64,000 nucleotides of DNA from Aquisphaera insulae. GTDB lineage: Bacteria; Planctomycetota; Planctomycetia; Isosphaerales; Isosphaeraceae. The notes beneath the pieces were generated by a model. The model had not been told where the DNA came from. It saw only the letters and a program-made list of their open reading frames with translations, and searched no databases. Made by a program: the position numbers and the translations under genes. Positions 26,315-36,157 of this stretch are shown here, piece by piece. Every line of letters starts with the position of its first letter. Positions within the stretch are counted from its first letter, which is position 1. The stretch lies in assembly GCF_011064615.1 (NCBI RefSeq), contig NZ_JAALJH010000005.1, positions 124,001 to 188,000 on the forward strand, written 5' to 3'.

Positions 26315-28753
26315 TCAGCGCGGCTCCTCGACGACCCGATGCCCGCTCCGGTTCTCGACCGTGGTCGTCCAGCCGGTGGGAACCTCGGCACGATACCGGA
26401 TTGCCCCATCCTCCTTCCGCCAGCGGAGCGTGACCGTGCCGCCGGGCACCGGCCGGGTGCCCTCGCAATGCTCGAGCGGCAAGTTGGTGAACCGGATCCG
26501 GGCCGACCGCGCGACCGGGTCAACATCCACGATCCCCAGCACGTCGCGGAAGAGGACATGGACACCGCCATGCGAGGCAAAGCCGTGATCACAGCTCGCC
26601 GTCGGGCTGTCGTTCTCCCAGAGCGTCCCCGTCAGATGGGCCATCTTGAGCTGGTATTCCAGCGACTCATCCAGGAGCTGGCGGCAAAGGCCGGCCCTCG
26701 AGAGCAGCTCCAGCCGCAGGGTGTCGCCGACGAAGGCATTCGCCGGATGAACGTCCGAATGAACCTTCGTCCCCTTCCGCCGTGGGCCGAACTCGGCGAC
26801 GAGCGTCTGCCAGAGCTGCGGGTGCGACTCCGGCGTGGCCACGTCGAAGGCGAAGGCGAAATACTGGCAAACCTCGGTCCGGTTCCGGGTCGCGGCCAAC
26901 TTGCCGTCCTTATCGCGGATGGCGTTGTCCACGAAAAAGGCGCCGTCGAACGCCTGCTTGCGGATCGTGGCTCGGATGGACTCGGCCTGGCTCGTCAGGT
27001 CGGGGCGGCCGTACATCCGCCCCATGGACGCGAGGGCCGAGGCGTAGAGCATGTTCGACGGATAGTTCACGTCCTGGACGAAGTTGTTGGCCGCGGACCA
27101 TTCGACGAACACCCAGCTCTCCAGCTTCTCGAGCAGGCCGTCGGAATTTCGGAACCGGCGGAAGTAGTCCATGAGAGCCTCGAGCCGGGGCCGGAGCGAC
27201 TCGACGGTCTTGCGGTCGCCGGAGCGGTGCAGGTATTCCTCGAGCTGAAGGACGAACCAGAGCGACCAGTTGGGGATGAAGATGCCGTCGTCGTGGTCGG
27301 CCGGGTAGCACATCGGCAGCATCCCGCCGGGGAGATGGGCGAAGGACTTCGGCCGGAGGAAGTTCTCGAAGACGTTCGCCTCCACCCGCGTATCCCCCTG
27401 GAGGTCGAACGCGGTCCGGGCGGTGAAGAAGCTGTCGCAGAGCCAGCCCGCCCGCTCTCGAGAGGGGCAATCCATGAACAGATCAACGGCATTCTGACGA
27501 AAGGTCTCGACGCCCGCCCGGAAGAGCCGGTTGAGATTCGGGTCGCTCGCCTCGAATCGGACCTGGGAGGAAGTCGGCGCGGCGTACTCGCGGACCGCGA
27601 CCCGGTCCACGACACAGTCTCCCTCCAGGGCCATCAGCTTCAGGTAACGGAACGTGTACGGCTCGAACGCCTCGAAATCGTAGGTCCCCGGCTCCAGCTC
27701 GCAGGCCACGATATTGACGCACCCCAGCCGCTTGAAATCGACGTCACCCTCCTTCGTGAGGAGCTCATCGAAGGTGAGGAACAACCGGGCGCGGCGTTCG
27801 CAGTGAATCTTGGCCTTCAGGAATCCAGTGGTGTTCACGCCGAAATCGAGGAGCCGGAACGTACCGGCCTTCAGATGCTCCGGCAAGACGCCCGGAGGAC
27901 GGAGGCAATAACCAAGGCGATGTGTCTGGATGACACGCTGGAGCTCGAGCGACGGGATGGTGGCCAGCTCGGATTCGGGATAGCCCCGCAGCTTGGGACC
28001 GATGGCCGTCAGCGACCGGTCCTTCCATGGGTTGGCCGGGGCGTCGCCGATCCGGAAGCTCCCCAGCGCGAGCACTTGCGAGGCGGGTCGGACGGAGAAG
28101 TCGCAGAGCGCCACCCCACGTGCCAGGTGCTCGCGCGGGGTCTGAACCTCGCAGGTCACATCTCCGGCCGGCGCGTCCGCGTCACGCCGCCAGCGGTCGA
28201 AGCCTGGGGTGAGGTGATAGACCTCGGAGAATGGCCGCTGGAAGCTGTACCGCTGGACCTTCTGGACGCGCTCGGGGAGGATGCGGGCGTCGAACGGCCT
28301 CGCCGGATCTCCGGTCGCGGCCAGGACGGCGGGGCCGGCGACGACCTCCGCCTCCAGGAACGAGGGCTGATCGAGGACGTCGTAGCTGTTGACGTTGTAG
28401 CCGGCCACCTCGACGGCCAGCAGGTTTCGGCCCGGTCGGACCCGCCGCGTCAGGTCGATCTCGTCGACGCGGAAGAACCCGTGCGGCCCGCGTGCCGGGC
28501 CGTAGCCCACGTGCTCGCCGTTGAGCCAGACGCGATACCGGGTGGAGCCGGCCAGGCGGACGATGACCGGCGTCTGGGCGGGTGGCTCGAAGGTCGCGCG
28601 GAAGCCGACGGTGAGGTTCTTCTCCGTCTCCCGGCCCCGCGGCCAGACGGGACGCGCCGCGCGGAATTCCCCCGCGGCGACCTGCCCCGCCAGGATCGTC
28701 CCCAGCGTGATCCATCCCACAATCCACACGCCCCGCCGTGCTCGCCGCGACAT
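26315..28753 (-). CDS. secreted alpha-L-rhamnosidase-like protein (GH78)
   Basis: An 812-residue protein with a signal peptide (residues 1-28, ending GQVAAGE). An N-terminal beta-sandwich carries RYRVWLNGEHVGYGPARG, as in GH78 enzymes. The (alpha/alpha)6 catalytic part contains DCPSRERAGWLCD, the counterpart of the DCPQRxERxGWxGD signature with its acidic residue kept. GH78 enzymes release terminal rhamnose from glycans or glycosides. Its start lies 14 bp after the FAD/Fe-S oxidoreductase gene on the same strand, so both are likely on one transcript. The exact substrate is unknown. Confidence 0.8.
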   Translation of the reverse strand: MSRRARRGVWIVGWITLGTILAGQVAAGEFRAARPVWPRGRETEKNLTVGFRATFEPPAQTPVIVRLAGSTRYRVWLNGEHVGYGPARGPHGFFRVDEIDLTRRVRPGRNLLAVEVAGYNVNSYDVLDQPSFLEAEVVAGPAVLAATGDPARPFDARILPERVQKVQRYSFQRPFSEVYHLTPGFDRWRRDADAPAGDVTCEVQTPREHLARGVALCDFSVRPASQVLALGSFRIGDAPANPWKDRSLTAIGPKLRGYPESELATIPSLELQRVIQTHRLGYCLRPPGVLPEHLKAGTFRLLDFGVNTTGFLKAKIHCERRARLFLTFDELLTKEGDVDFKRLGCVNIVACELEPGTYDFEAFEPYTFRYLKLMALEGDCVVDRVAVREYAAPTSSQVRFEASDPNLNRLFRAGVETFRQNAVDLFMDCPSRERAGWLCDSFFTARTAFDLQGDTRVEANVFENFLRPKSFAHLPGGMLPMCYPADHDDGIFIPNWSLWFVLQLEEYLHRSGDRKTVESLRPRLEALMDYFRRFRNSDGLLEKLESWVFVEWSAANNFVQDVNYPSNMLYASALASMGRMYGRPDLTSQAESIRATIRKQAFDGAFFVDNAIRDKDGKLAATRNRTEVCQYFAFAFDVATPESHPQLWQTLVAEFGPRRKGTKVHSDVHPANAFVGDTLRLELLSRAGLCRQLLDESLEYQLKMAHLTGTLWENDSPTASCDHGFASHGGVHVLFRDVLGIVDVDPVARSARIRFTNLPLEHCEGTRPVPGGTVTLRWRKEDGAIRYRAEVPTGWTTTVENRSGHRVVEEPR

Positions 28754-28767
28754 CGCTGGCTCTCCAA

Positions 28768-31700
28768 TCAGGCCATGACATGCCTTTGTTTTGAATCTTT
28801 GAAATGTCGCCGGAGCGACGGGTTCAGCCCGTACGCCAGGCTCAGCAGCTTGATCGGGTGGAGCGTCCGCTTGGTCTGGCCCTGCTCCATCTGGATGCGG
28901 CAGGCGCCGCACTCGGTCGAGCCGATCTCGATGTCGTCGTCGCGGAGCCGTCGCAGCAGCGGCCGGCCGGCGCGGAGCGAGGTCCGGAACTGGTCGCGGG
29001 CCAGGCCGTACGTCCCCCCCATCCCGGAGCAACCGCGGTTGATGAACTCCACGTCCAGGTCCGGTATCTTGCGAATCAGGTCCAGGCCGGGGATGCCGAC
29101 CTCGAGCGCCCGCAGATGGCAGGGCTGATGGTAGCCCACCCGCGCATGGAGCGGTTCGGTCGGCGCCGGCAACTGGCCCCGGGCGTCGAGCCCGTTCAGG
29201 TACTGGCCCAGGTCCATGGTGTTCTGGGCGACGAGATCCGCATCCAGGTCGCCGATCAGACGGATATACTCCTGACGCAGCATGAGCGCCGCGGTCGGCT
29301 CGGAGCAGACGATCGTGTAGCCGTCGCGGACGGCGTTGCCCAGGACGCGAAGGTTGCTGACGGCGATGTCACGGGCATAGTCGATGTCGCCCACGATCAA
29401 GGGCGCCATGCCGGAGCTTCGCTGGCCGGGCGGGACGAAGACGTTGACCTCGGCGCGGCGAAGGACCTGGACGACTGCCTCGGCCAGCTCATGGTCGTAG
29501 TAGTTCGCGTAGAGGTCCACGAAGTAGGCCACGCGCGGGCCCGGCTCGTGGGGGCGTGCCTTGCCCAGCCCCATCCGCGCGGCCCGTCGGGTGAACGGCG
29601 TCCGCTGCACGGGCGGGAGCACGCGATGCCGCGAGACGCCCAGGACCCGCTCGATGACGCGGCGGGCGTTGCGGCGGGAGAGCAGGAAATTGGACAGGAT
29701 CGGGAACCGGCTGGCCAGCCCGGCCCACATCTCCAGCCGGGAGAAGACCCAGTCCCACGGCGGCAGGCCGTGATTCTCGACGTAGGCGGCCTTGGCCTCG
29801 AGCATCAGGCCGGAGACATCCACCTCGGCGGGGCATTCGGACTTGCAGAGCTTGCAATGGATGCAGAGAGACGCGTGAGCCAGGGCCTCCTCGCTCCCCC
29901 AGAGCCTCGGGTCCACGGCCCCGGAGGCGATCTGGCGGATCATGTTCGCCTGGGACCTCGGGCTCGCCTCCTCGCGTCGGTGGGCCCGGAAGCTCGGGCA
30001 CATGCGCATCGACGGATCCAGGCTTCGACAGGCGCCGCAACCGTGGCACGCCGAGGCAATCCCGACCGCCCCGGGTTCCGGCCAGCGGAGCACCGGCAGG
30101 ATGACGTCCCCCGGCGAAATCGAGGGTTCTCCGGGACCCTCGGCCGCGGCGGGCGACGCCACCGGGCCGCCCGGGGGATCGGCGGCCGTCATGGTCCGAT
30201 AGACGGCAGAGCCCCCCTTGCTGTTGCCCGATCCCGAGCCGACGGCCACGAGCACGGAGTCGGGGATCGAGGCCATGCCCCCCGGGGGGAATCGCTTCAG
30301 GTCGCGGGCCATCTGGTGGGGGTCGTCGCCGATCACCTTGCCGGGGTTGAGGAGCCCGGCGGGATCGAACACGTCCTTGATCTCCCGGAACGTCTGGGCG
30401 TACTCGCCGAATTGCCGGGCCAGGAATTGCGTCCGCGAGAGACCGCAGCCCGACGAGGCCGAGATCGTGCCCCGGGCCTCGAGGACGATCTCATACAGCT
30501 CGGCGGCCATCGGCTCGATCCGGGCCCGATCCTCGGGGTTGGCCAGGTCCAGGAACGGTCGCAATCGGATCCGGCCGTCTGCCGCCCCGGCGCTCAGGGT
30601 CCACATGATATCCAGACGCTTCATGACCTCCTGGAACCGGAGCATGACCGGGCCGAGCAAATCCGGCGGCACGGCGACGTCGTCGACCGCCGAGATCGGC
30701 CGGGCCGCCCCGGCCGATTTCAGGAGCAGCGGCTCGGCCAGGCGTCGAAGCCCGACCAGCCGATCGCAATCCGCCCGACGGGTCATCGCCGCGGGCTCCC
30801 CCTGGAATCGCCCGCCTCGCCCCAGGCGCGTCTCCAGGCGGCGGAGCACGTCGGCGACCTCGTCCGCGGAGTCGGCCTCGAATTCGACCACGATCGCGGA
30901 TCGGGCCGACTCCGGGATCCAGTCGCGGAGCGAGTCGTCCGCATCCCTCGCCAGGCTGAGCAGCCGCCAGTCGTAGAGGTCGCAGGCCGCCGGCATGAGG
31001 CCCATCTCCAGGCACTCTCGGGCCGCCTCGGCGGCGTCCGCCAGCCGGCCGAAGGGGAAGAGCGCCGCGCCCTGCGCACCCGGCAGCGGGATCGTCCGGA
31101 GCGCCGCCTGCAACACCAGCGCGAGGGTCCCCTCGGAGCCGCAGATGAGACGGGCCAGGTTGATCCCCTCGGCCGAGCAGGCCCTGTCCAGGGCATAGCC
31201 CGCTCGGTTCCTCGGCAGGGAGGCCGAGGCCGGTCGGGGCCGCCGTTGGGCCTGCCGGTGGATGTTCAACAGCTTGCGGACGTGCAGGTCGGTGAGCGTC
31301 CGCGGGTCGTCCTCCGGGGACGGCCAGGGGACGAATCCCACATCGGCCGTGTCGCCCTGGGGGAACGCGACTCGGAGCTGATCCACGCGGTCGGACATCG
31401 AGCCGAATCGGGGCGAGCGTTCGCCGGCGGCGTCGACCGCGATCATCCCACCGACGGTGCCGATCGCCGCGTTCACCGGCACGGGCTCCACGCGACGCCC
31501 CAGCGGGGCGAGGTGGGCATTGAGCGTATCGAGGCTGACGCCCGGCTCGACCACGACCCGGTCCCCCGAGACCTGGAGGATCTTGCGGAGGTGCCGGCTG
31601 AAGTCGATCACGATCCCCGGGCCGAGGGCGCCCCCGCCGGAATCCGTCGCGGCCCCGCGGGCATGGATCGGGATCTGATGCTCGGCCGCGTAGCCGACCA

Positions 31701-31866
31701 CGGCCAGGACGTCGTTCTCCGTCCTGGGCGCGATCACGCCCAGGGGGTCAATCTCGTAGAGGCTCGCGCCGTAGGCGTACGAGCCACGCGCCAGCGGCTC
31801 GAACTCGAGCTCGCCGTCGATCACCCCGCGCAGGTCATCGTAGATCCTCGCACGACGCTCATCCAC
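28768..31866 (-). CDS. FAD-linked oxidase / Fe-S / CCG-domain fusion oxidoreductase
   Basis: A 1032-residue fusion. Residues ~40-530 are an FAD-binding-4 and FAD-oxidase C-terminal unit of the lactate/2-hydroxyglutarate dehydrogenase family (IHARGAATDSGGGALGPGIV). A 4Fe-4S dicluster region follows at ~606-680 (CHGCGACR, CIHCKLCKSECP). The end is a CCG-type cysteine domain at ~916-990 (HQPCHLRA, GCSGMGG, ECGACR). The order matches GlcD/GlpC or YdiJ-like enzymes that oxidise a 2-hydroxyacid and pass electrons to quinone. The expected HAGxGNLH reads SAGAADGRIR and the SGEHG motif reads SASSG, so the usual metal ligands are absent. The first CCG half also lacks its cysteines (RSSG). Confidence 0.85.
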   Translation of the reverse strand: MDERRARIYDDLRGVIDGELEFEPLARGSYAYGASLYEIDPLGVIAPRTENDVLAVVGYAAEHQIPIHARGAATDSGGGALGPGIVIDFSRHLRKILQVSGDRVVVEPGVSLDTLNAHLAPLGRRVEPVPVNAAIGTVGGMIAVDAAGERSPRFGSMSDRVDQLRVAFPQGDTADVGFVPWPSPEDDPRTLTDLHVRKLLNIHRQAQRRPRPASASLPRNRAGYALDRACSAEGINLARLICGSEGTLALVLQAALRTIPLPGAQGAALFPFGRLADAAEAARECLEMGLMPAACDLYDWRLLSLARDADDSLRDWIPESARSAIVVEFEADSADEVADVLRRLETRLGRGGRFQGEPAAMTRRADCDRLVGLRRLAEPLLLKSAGAARPISAVDDVAVPPDLLGPVMLRFQEVMKRLDIMWTLSAGAADGRIRLRPFLDLANPEDRARIEPMAAELYEIVLEARGTISASSGCGLSRTQFLARQFGEYAQTFREIKDVFDPAGLLNPGKVIGDDPHQMARDLKRFPPGGMASIPDSVLVAVGSGSGNSKGGSAVYRTMTAADPPGGPVASPAAAEGPGEPSISPGDVILPVLRWPEPGAVGIASACHGCGACRSLDPSMRMCPSFRAHRREEASPRSQANMIRQIASGAVDPRLWGSEEALAHASLCIHCKLCKSECPAEVDVSGLMLEAKAAYVENHGLPPWDWVFSRLEMWAGLASRFPILSNFLLSRRNARRVIERVLGVSRHRVLPPVQRTPFTRRAARMGLGKARPHEPGPRVAYFVDLYANYYDHELAEAVVQVLRRAEVNVFVPPGQRSSGMAPLIVGDIDYARDIAVSNLRVLGNAVRDGYTIVCSEPTAALMLRQEYIRLIGDLDADLVAQNTMDLGQYLNGLDARGQLPAPTEPLHARVGYHQPCHLRALEVGIPGLDLIRKIPDLDVEFINRGCSGMGGTYGLARDQFRTSLRAGRPLLRRLRDDDIEIGSTECGACRIQMEQGQTKRTLHPIKLLSLAYGLNPSLRRHFKDSKQRHVMA

Positions 31867-31931
31867 GGGTCGGACTTCACCTCAGGAAGAAGGCCATTCG
31901 ATGGGGTGGAGACGGCAACGGGCAGGGCGGA

Positions 31932-32459
31932 TCACCCATGCGGCACGGCCTGGTCCGGCGAGGGGATTCGCTCCCCGACGGACCGCCCCGCGAGCCTCAG
32001 CTCCTCGGCGCGGATCCGCTCCTGGCGATAGCGCTCGCCGATGGCCAGGTCGAACGGGCGGAGATGCATCCCCGGATTGGAGCCTTCTCCCCTCACCTGG
32101 CTCAGGCACCGATAGCAGATCGCGACGTCCGGCACGCGATAGTAGAGGACCAGGTCGAGGAGCGCGGATCCGAGCAGGATGAGGTAGGTGTAGATCGGCC
32201 GCTCCAGATACCAGAAGACCGTGCTGATCGCGAAGCCGACGATCACGATGAACAGGCCGAGGCCCTGGGGGAAATCCTTCTGGATGTACAGATCCGTCGT
32301 CGCGCAGATCGGGCAGCACCTCAGCTCTCCGGACGCGATGGCCTCCGGGTGGAGATCTCGCTCCGCGCCGCAGGACTTGCAGGCAAATGACCGGGCCTGC
32401 TCCGCCCGGGGGACGTGATTGACCACCTGGCACCGGTGGCACGAGAAGGTCAATTCCAT
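31932..32459 (-). CDS. zinc-ribbon membrane protein
   Basis: A 175-residue protein from ATG 32459. Residues 1-60 contain three Cys pairs: CHRC, CKSC and CPIC, which fit zinc-ribbon knuckles. Two hydrophobic segments (about residues 70-90 and 93-112) follow. A further CYRC pair comes after the membrane part, then a charged tail. I recognise no named family. It lies 65 bp upstream of the FAD/Fe-S gene on the same strand. Confidence 0.72.
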   Translation of the reverse strand: MELTFSCHRCQVVNHVPRAEQARSFACKSCGAERDLHPEAIASGELRCCPICATTDLYIQKDFPQGLGLFIVIVGFAISTVFWYLERPIYTYLILLGSALLDLVLYYRVPDVAICYRCLSQVRGEGSNPGMHLRPFDLAIGERYRQERIRAEELRLAGRSVGERIPSPDQAVPHG

Positions 32460-32644
32460 GAGAGGGGCCCGGTCTTCTCGATCGCGATGGCGGAAGGCGA
32501 AACGGCCGTTGAGTCGACGGCCGTACGAGGAACCCGATTCTAACGAGCCCTGGACCGGTGGGATAGCGTCACGAGGATCAGGCCACGGTCCGGCGGCGGC
32601 GGAACCGTCAACCCGGGCACCGCGATGCGGGCCGGCGAACGCGA

Positions 32645-33418
32645 TCATCCGGCCAGGAATCCGGCCCGGGCGACGACCATCGCCGTCAGCTCCCCCACCA
32701 GGAGGAGCGTCATCGCGATGTAGAGGATCCCGGTGGCCGATTGCGTCGAGCGAATCCGCACCGTCTTCCAGGCGAGGACCGTCGCCACGACCGGCGCGGC
32801 GAAGCCCATGCCCCACCGCATCAGGAAGACCAGCGGCGACGTCAGGTCGCCGGCCCCGGCATCCGACGGCAGCCAGCCGCGGAGCAACGCGAAGCCGGCC
32901 GCGACGGGGACCAGCCCCCTCATCAGGAACCCCCAGCCCATGGACTTCACGTAGCCCTTCAACGGCTCGATGGACATCGTCGGCGCCGTGAGGTAATGGT
33001 GGCCCAGCAGCATCGCGGTCAGGGTCGCTCCGAGCAAGAACCCGGAGGTGTAGCGCCCGAGCGCCGCAATCACCCAGCCCGAGGCCGCGCCGTCGGACAC
33101 CATCGCCAGCCACGCGGCCGTCGATCCCGCCAGCAGCCAGGTGACCGGGATTGCGACCCGGGGCAGCCCGAGCCCCCAGGCGGTCGCCCCGATGTAGGCC
33201 AGGATCGCCCCCGCGGCGAGAGTACCGACGGACTCCCGGCTCCCCTCCATCCTCGAATCGTCGAGCGCCGCCAGGACCAGCAGCCCGAGGATCACGACGA
33301 AATGCGTCCGGAGGAATCGCAGCGGGACGTCGCGCCAGTCGGTCATCAGCAGCATCACCGCCATCCCGAACGCCAGTCGAGTCACCGCGTCGGCGATCAT
33401 CGATACGTCGTGTGGCAT
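32645..33418 (-). CDS. polytopic membrane protein, unknown
   Basis: A 257-residue protein with about seven or eight hydrophobic segments. A His pair in LLGHHYLTAPTM, in the middle of the protein, could be functional, since paired His in helices often bind haem or metal, but this is not shown. The N-terminus starts MPHDVSMIADAV. The gene heads a leftward run: this gene, the zinc-ribbon gene, the oxidoreductase and the rhamnosidase. Confidence 0.65.
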   Translation of the reverse strand: MPHDVSMIADAVTRLAFGMAVMLLMTDWRDVPLRFLRTHFVVILGLLVLAALDDSRMEGSRESVGTLAAGAILAYIGATAWGLGLPRVAIPVTWLLAGSTAAWLAMVSDGAASGWVIAALGRYTSGFLLGATLTAMLLGHHYLTAPTMSIEPLKGYVKSMGWGFLMRGLVPVAAGFALLRGWLPSDAGAGDLTSPLVFLMRWGMGFAAPVVATVLAWKTVRIRSTQSATGILYIAMTLLLVGELTAMVVARAGFLAG

Positions 33419-33518
33419 CGCCGGACCTTCGAATCGGAGAAGGCGAGAGAAAGCGCCGCACCGCGCCGGGAATCCACCCAGTATCCCGCGGCTGGAGGGC
33501 CGTGTAAACCGCGCGACC

Positions 33519-34166
33519 TCAGGTCTTGGCCCCGAAGATCAAGGACATGACCTCCGTCCGCGTCGCCAGGCGATCCTTGAAGGCGCCTCGCACCGCGCTG
33601 GTGACGAACGAGCTGTCGGGCTTGTTCACGCCTCGGATCGTCATGCAGCTATGACTGGCCTCGATCACCACCGCCACGCCGCGGGCGTCCAGCTCCCTCA
33701 TCAGGAGATCCGCCACCTCTTCCGTCAGCCGCTCCTGCAACTGCGGCCGCTTGGCCAGGACGTCGATCACGCGGGGGATCTTGGACAGGCCGACCACCCT
33801 GCCGTTGGGGATGTAGGCCACGTGGGCCTTGCCGATCACCGGCAGCAGGTGATGCTCGCAGAAGCTCACCATCCGGATGTCCCGGATCAGGACCATCTCA
33901 TCATACTTTTGAGTGAACAGTTTCTTGAGATGAACGACCGGATCCTGATGGAGCCCCTGGAAGACCTCGGCATACATCCGGGCCACGCGGTCGGGCGTCT
34001 CGCGCAGTCCCTCGCGATCCGGGTCCTCGCCGACGGCAAGGAGGATCTCGCGGATCGCCCGGCGGATCCGATCGAGGTCCATCACCCCCTTCTCCCTCGG
34101 CTCCTCTCGCCTCGGGCCGGAGGTGCCGCCGCTCGATGTCTTTTCCATGATGTCCCGACCGATCAA
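33519..34166 (-). CDS. folE: GTP cyclohydrolase I
   Basis: A 215-residue enzyme that converts GTP to 7,8-dihydroneopterin triphosphate, the first step toward tetrahydrofolate or other pterins. Zinc ligands are visible in FCEHHLLP and SCMTIRG, and the family signature [20 protein letters not shown] is intact. An in-frame ATG at 34148 is an alternative start. No other pterin gene is close by. Confidence 0.95.
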   Translation of the reverse strand: MIGRDIMEKTSSGGTSGPRREEPREKGVMDLDRIRRAIREILLAVGEDPDREGLRETPDRVARMYAEVFQGLHQDPVVHLKKLFTQKYDEMVLIRDIRMVSFCEHHLLPVIGKAHVAYIPNGRVVGLSKIPRVIDVLAKRPQLQERLTEEVADLLMRELDARGVAVVIEASHSCMTIRGVNKPDSSFVTSAVRGAFKDRLATRTEVMSLIFGAKT

Positions 34167-34296
34167 TCCCGCGAGGGGCCATGCTTTATCTTAAGTGGAT
34201 ACCAGAACACGACTTCCGGCAACAGAACTGTATTGTATGGTCCCCGTTCGGGGAAATCAAGTCTGCGACCGGGCTGGAGACCGTCGCCCCATCGCC

Positions 34297-34977
34297 TCAG
34301 TTCACGCTGAAGGGAGGCGGGAAGGTCCGTCCCGGTCGGACATCGCCGACGAGCTTGCGGAGGGCACTCCTGAGGACGTCCGAGCGGCGGCCGACGAAGG
34401 GTTCCTCCAGCAGCCCCTGCTTGATCAGGGGCGTCAGCGGCAGCGAGTGAGCGATGATGTCGGTGAGCGCGCCGAGCGGTATCGGCTTCTGGAGCAGCTC
34501 CGCAAGCTCGTCCCCGAGCTCGGAACGGGTCTCGTGATATTGCCGGAAGAGGGCGATCAGCTCCTCCCGGAGGGCGTCATCGTGGGCGTGGGCCTCCTCG
34601 TCCTCGAGGATGTCGACCTCCGCGAGTCGGTAGAGGGCCTTGCTCTCGACCTCGGCCCGGATCGTCACTCGCCTGAGCCCGAGCAGGAGCATGTTGAAGC
34701 GACCATCGGAGAGGCGGACGTGCTGGAGGATCTGCCCCAGGCAACCGGTGCCTTCGAGGGGAACCGGTCCCTCGCGTCGGGGGGCGGCAGAGGACGAGCG
34801 TGTCTGGATGATCGTGATCAGGCGATCCCCACTGAGCGCGTCCTCGGTCATCTGGCGATATCGGGGCTCGAAGATGTGCAACGGGATCACGGAATGGGGG
34901 AAGATCACGACGCCCGCCAGCGGGAAGAGCCGCGTCAGCCCCGAGAAGTCGCGAGGGTCGAAGCCGGGCAGGATCAT
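34297..34977 (-). CDS. LON substrate-binding domain protein (no protease domain)
   Basis: A 226-residue protein made only of the N-terminal LON domain (LonSB). The start is RLFPLAGVVIFPHSVIPLHI, and the pattern RYRQMTEDAL with GCLGQILQHVRLSDGR follows. ATG 34977 has GGGGGAG upstream. It has no AAA+ or peptidase part, unlike the full Lon at 49 kb. Stand-alone LonSB proteins are common and of unsettled function; recognition of substrate proteins is an inference. Confidence 0.85.
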   Translation of the reverse strand: MILPGFDPRDFSGLTRLFPLAGVVIFPHSVIPLHIFEPRYRQMTEDALSGDRLITIIQTRSSSAAPRREGPVPLEGTGCLGQILQHVRLSDGRFNMLLLGLRRVTIRAEVESKALYRLAEVDILEDEEAHAHDDALREELIALFRQYHETRSELGDELAELLQKPIPLGALTDIIAHSLPLTPLIKQGLLEEPFVGRRSDVLRSALRKLVGDVRPGRTFPPPFSVN

Positions 34978-35174
34978 CTTCGCTCCCCCCGGCCGTCGCG
35001 GGTCGAGAATTGAATTGGCCGACCCGGGTGCCGACCGAGGCTTGACACGCGACCCGGTCCGACGAAACTGGGTTCGAGTTGAGTCCGTCCGCATTGTAGT
35101 TTTCCCCCGAGTACCGGCAAGGTGTTTCGAGCGGCCGCGATCGGGGGCGATCAATCACCCGGGGTCCCGCTTCC

Positions 35175-35891
35175 ATGTCGCCTCCTCCAGGCCGAAGGCC
35201 GAAATCCGCGGTCGACGCACCAGAAAAACTTGCGGCCGGGGATAGGAAGGATGCCATCACGCACGCCCGGAAGGTCGTCCGCGGCCTCAAGGCGCTCTAC
35301 CCCGAGGCGTTCTGCGCGCTCCATCACGAGAGCCCGTTCCAGCTTCTGGTCGCGACGATCCTTTCGGCCCAGTGCACCGACGCGCGGGTGAACCTCGTCA
35401 CCCCGGAGCTCTTTCGACGCTTCCCGGACGCTCGCAGCATGGCGGCCGCCGACCAGGAGGGCCTCGAGGAGCTGGTCCGCTCGACGGGTTTCTTCCGGTC
35501 CAAGGCGAGGAATCTGAAGTCCATGGCCGCCAGCCTGGCCGGCCAGCACGCGGGAGAAATCCCTCGCGACGTCGACATCCTCACCCGCCTGGCCGGCGTC
35601 GGTCGCAAGACGGCGAACGTGGTCCTGGGCACGGCGTACGGGATCGCCTCCGGCGTCGTCGTGGACACCCACGTCAAGCGACTGGCGTATCGACTGGGCC
35701 TGACCAGCCACACGGTTCCGGAGAAGATCGAGAAGGACCTGATGGCGAGTGTCCCCCGCGGGGAGTGGGTGGACCTGAGCCATCGTCTCATCCAGCACGG
35801 CCGCCGCACCTGCCTCGCCCGCAACCCCCGCTGCTCCGAGTGTGCTCTCGCCAAACTCTGCCCGAAGCTCGGCGTGACCTCGTCCCGCTAG
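35175..35891 (+). CDS. nth: endonuclease III
   Basis: A 238-residue base-excision repair DNA glycosylase/AP lyase acting on oxidised pyrimidines. The helix-hairpin-helix LAGVGRKTANVVLG holds the catalytic Lys. The catalytic Asp is in VVVDTHVKRL. The C-terminal cluster ligands are spaced as Cx6Cx2Cx5C (CLARNPRCSECALAKLC). The N-terminal ~25 residues are an extension of low complexity. Confidence 0.95.
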   Translation: MSPPPGRRPKSAVDAPEKLAAGDRKDAITHARKVVRGLKALYPEAFCALHHESPFQLLVATILSAQCTDARVNLVTPELFRRFPDARSMAAADQEGLEELVRSTGFFRSKARNLKSMAASLAGQHAGEIPRDVDILTRLAGVGRKTANVVLGTAYGIASGVVVDTHVKRLAYRLGLTSHTVPEKIEKDLMASVPRGEWVDLSHRLIQHGRRTCLARNPRCSECALAKLCPKLGVTSSR

Positions 35892-36157
35892 CAGACCGAC
35901 CGCCGCATACCCGCGGGGATGCGCGACATCGGATTCGGGGAGGGCCGTGAAGACGACCGCTTCCTGATCGGTCCTCCGGGGCCTGAGTGCCGCGAGCGTG
36001 TTCCTGGATGGAGAGGTAAGAGGCCGGCATCTGTCTTCTTCGACCTCGTGGACTCGGATGTCGGACGCGGCTCTCTTCGGCTTTTAGCGTCCACCCGTGA
36101 GTCAACTGCATTTCGCAAGGCCATGATCCGCTGATGGTCTGCTCCCCTCCCACCAAA

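Noticed and set aside
28804..32031. A 1075-codon plus-strand open frame
   Set aside because: It is antisense to the FAD/Fe-S fusion gene, which has clear domains. The translation shows no motif.
32460..33461. N-terminal extension of the zinc-ribbon gene
   Set aside because: It overlaps the 257-residue membrane protein in another frame and reads as Arg/Gly/Asp-rich noise. The zinc-ribbon protein starts at ATG 32459.
35919..36134. A 71-codon plus-strand frame between nth and the serine hydrolase
   Set aside because: No domain, no convincing ribosome binding site; the 266-bp gap between convergent genes is probably non-coding.
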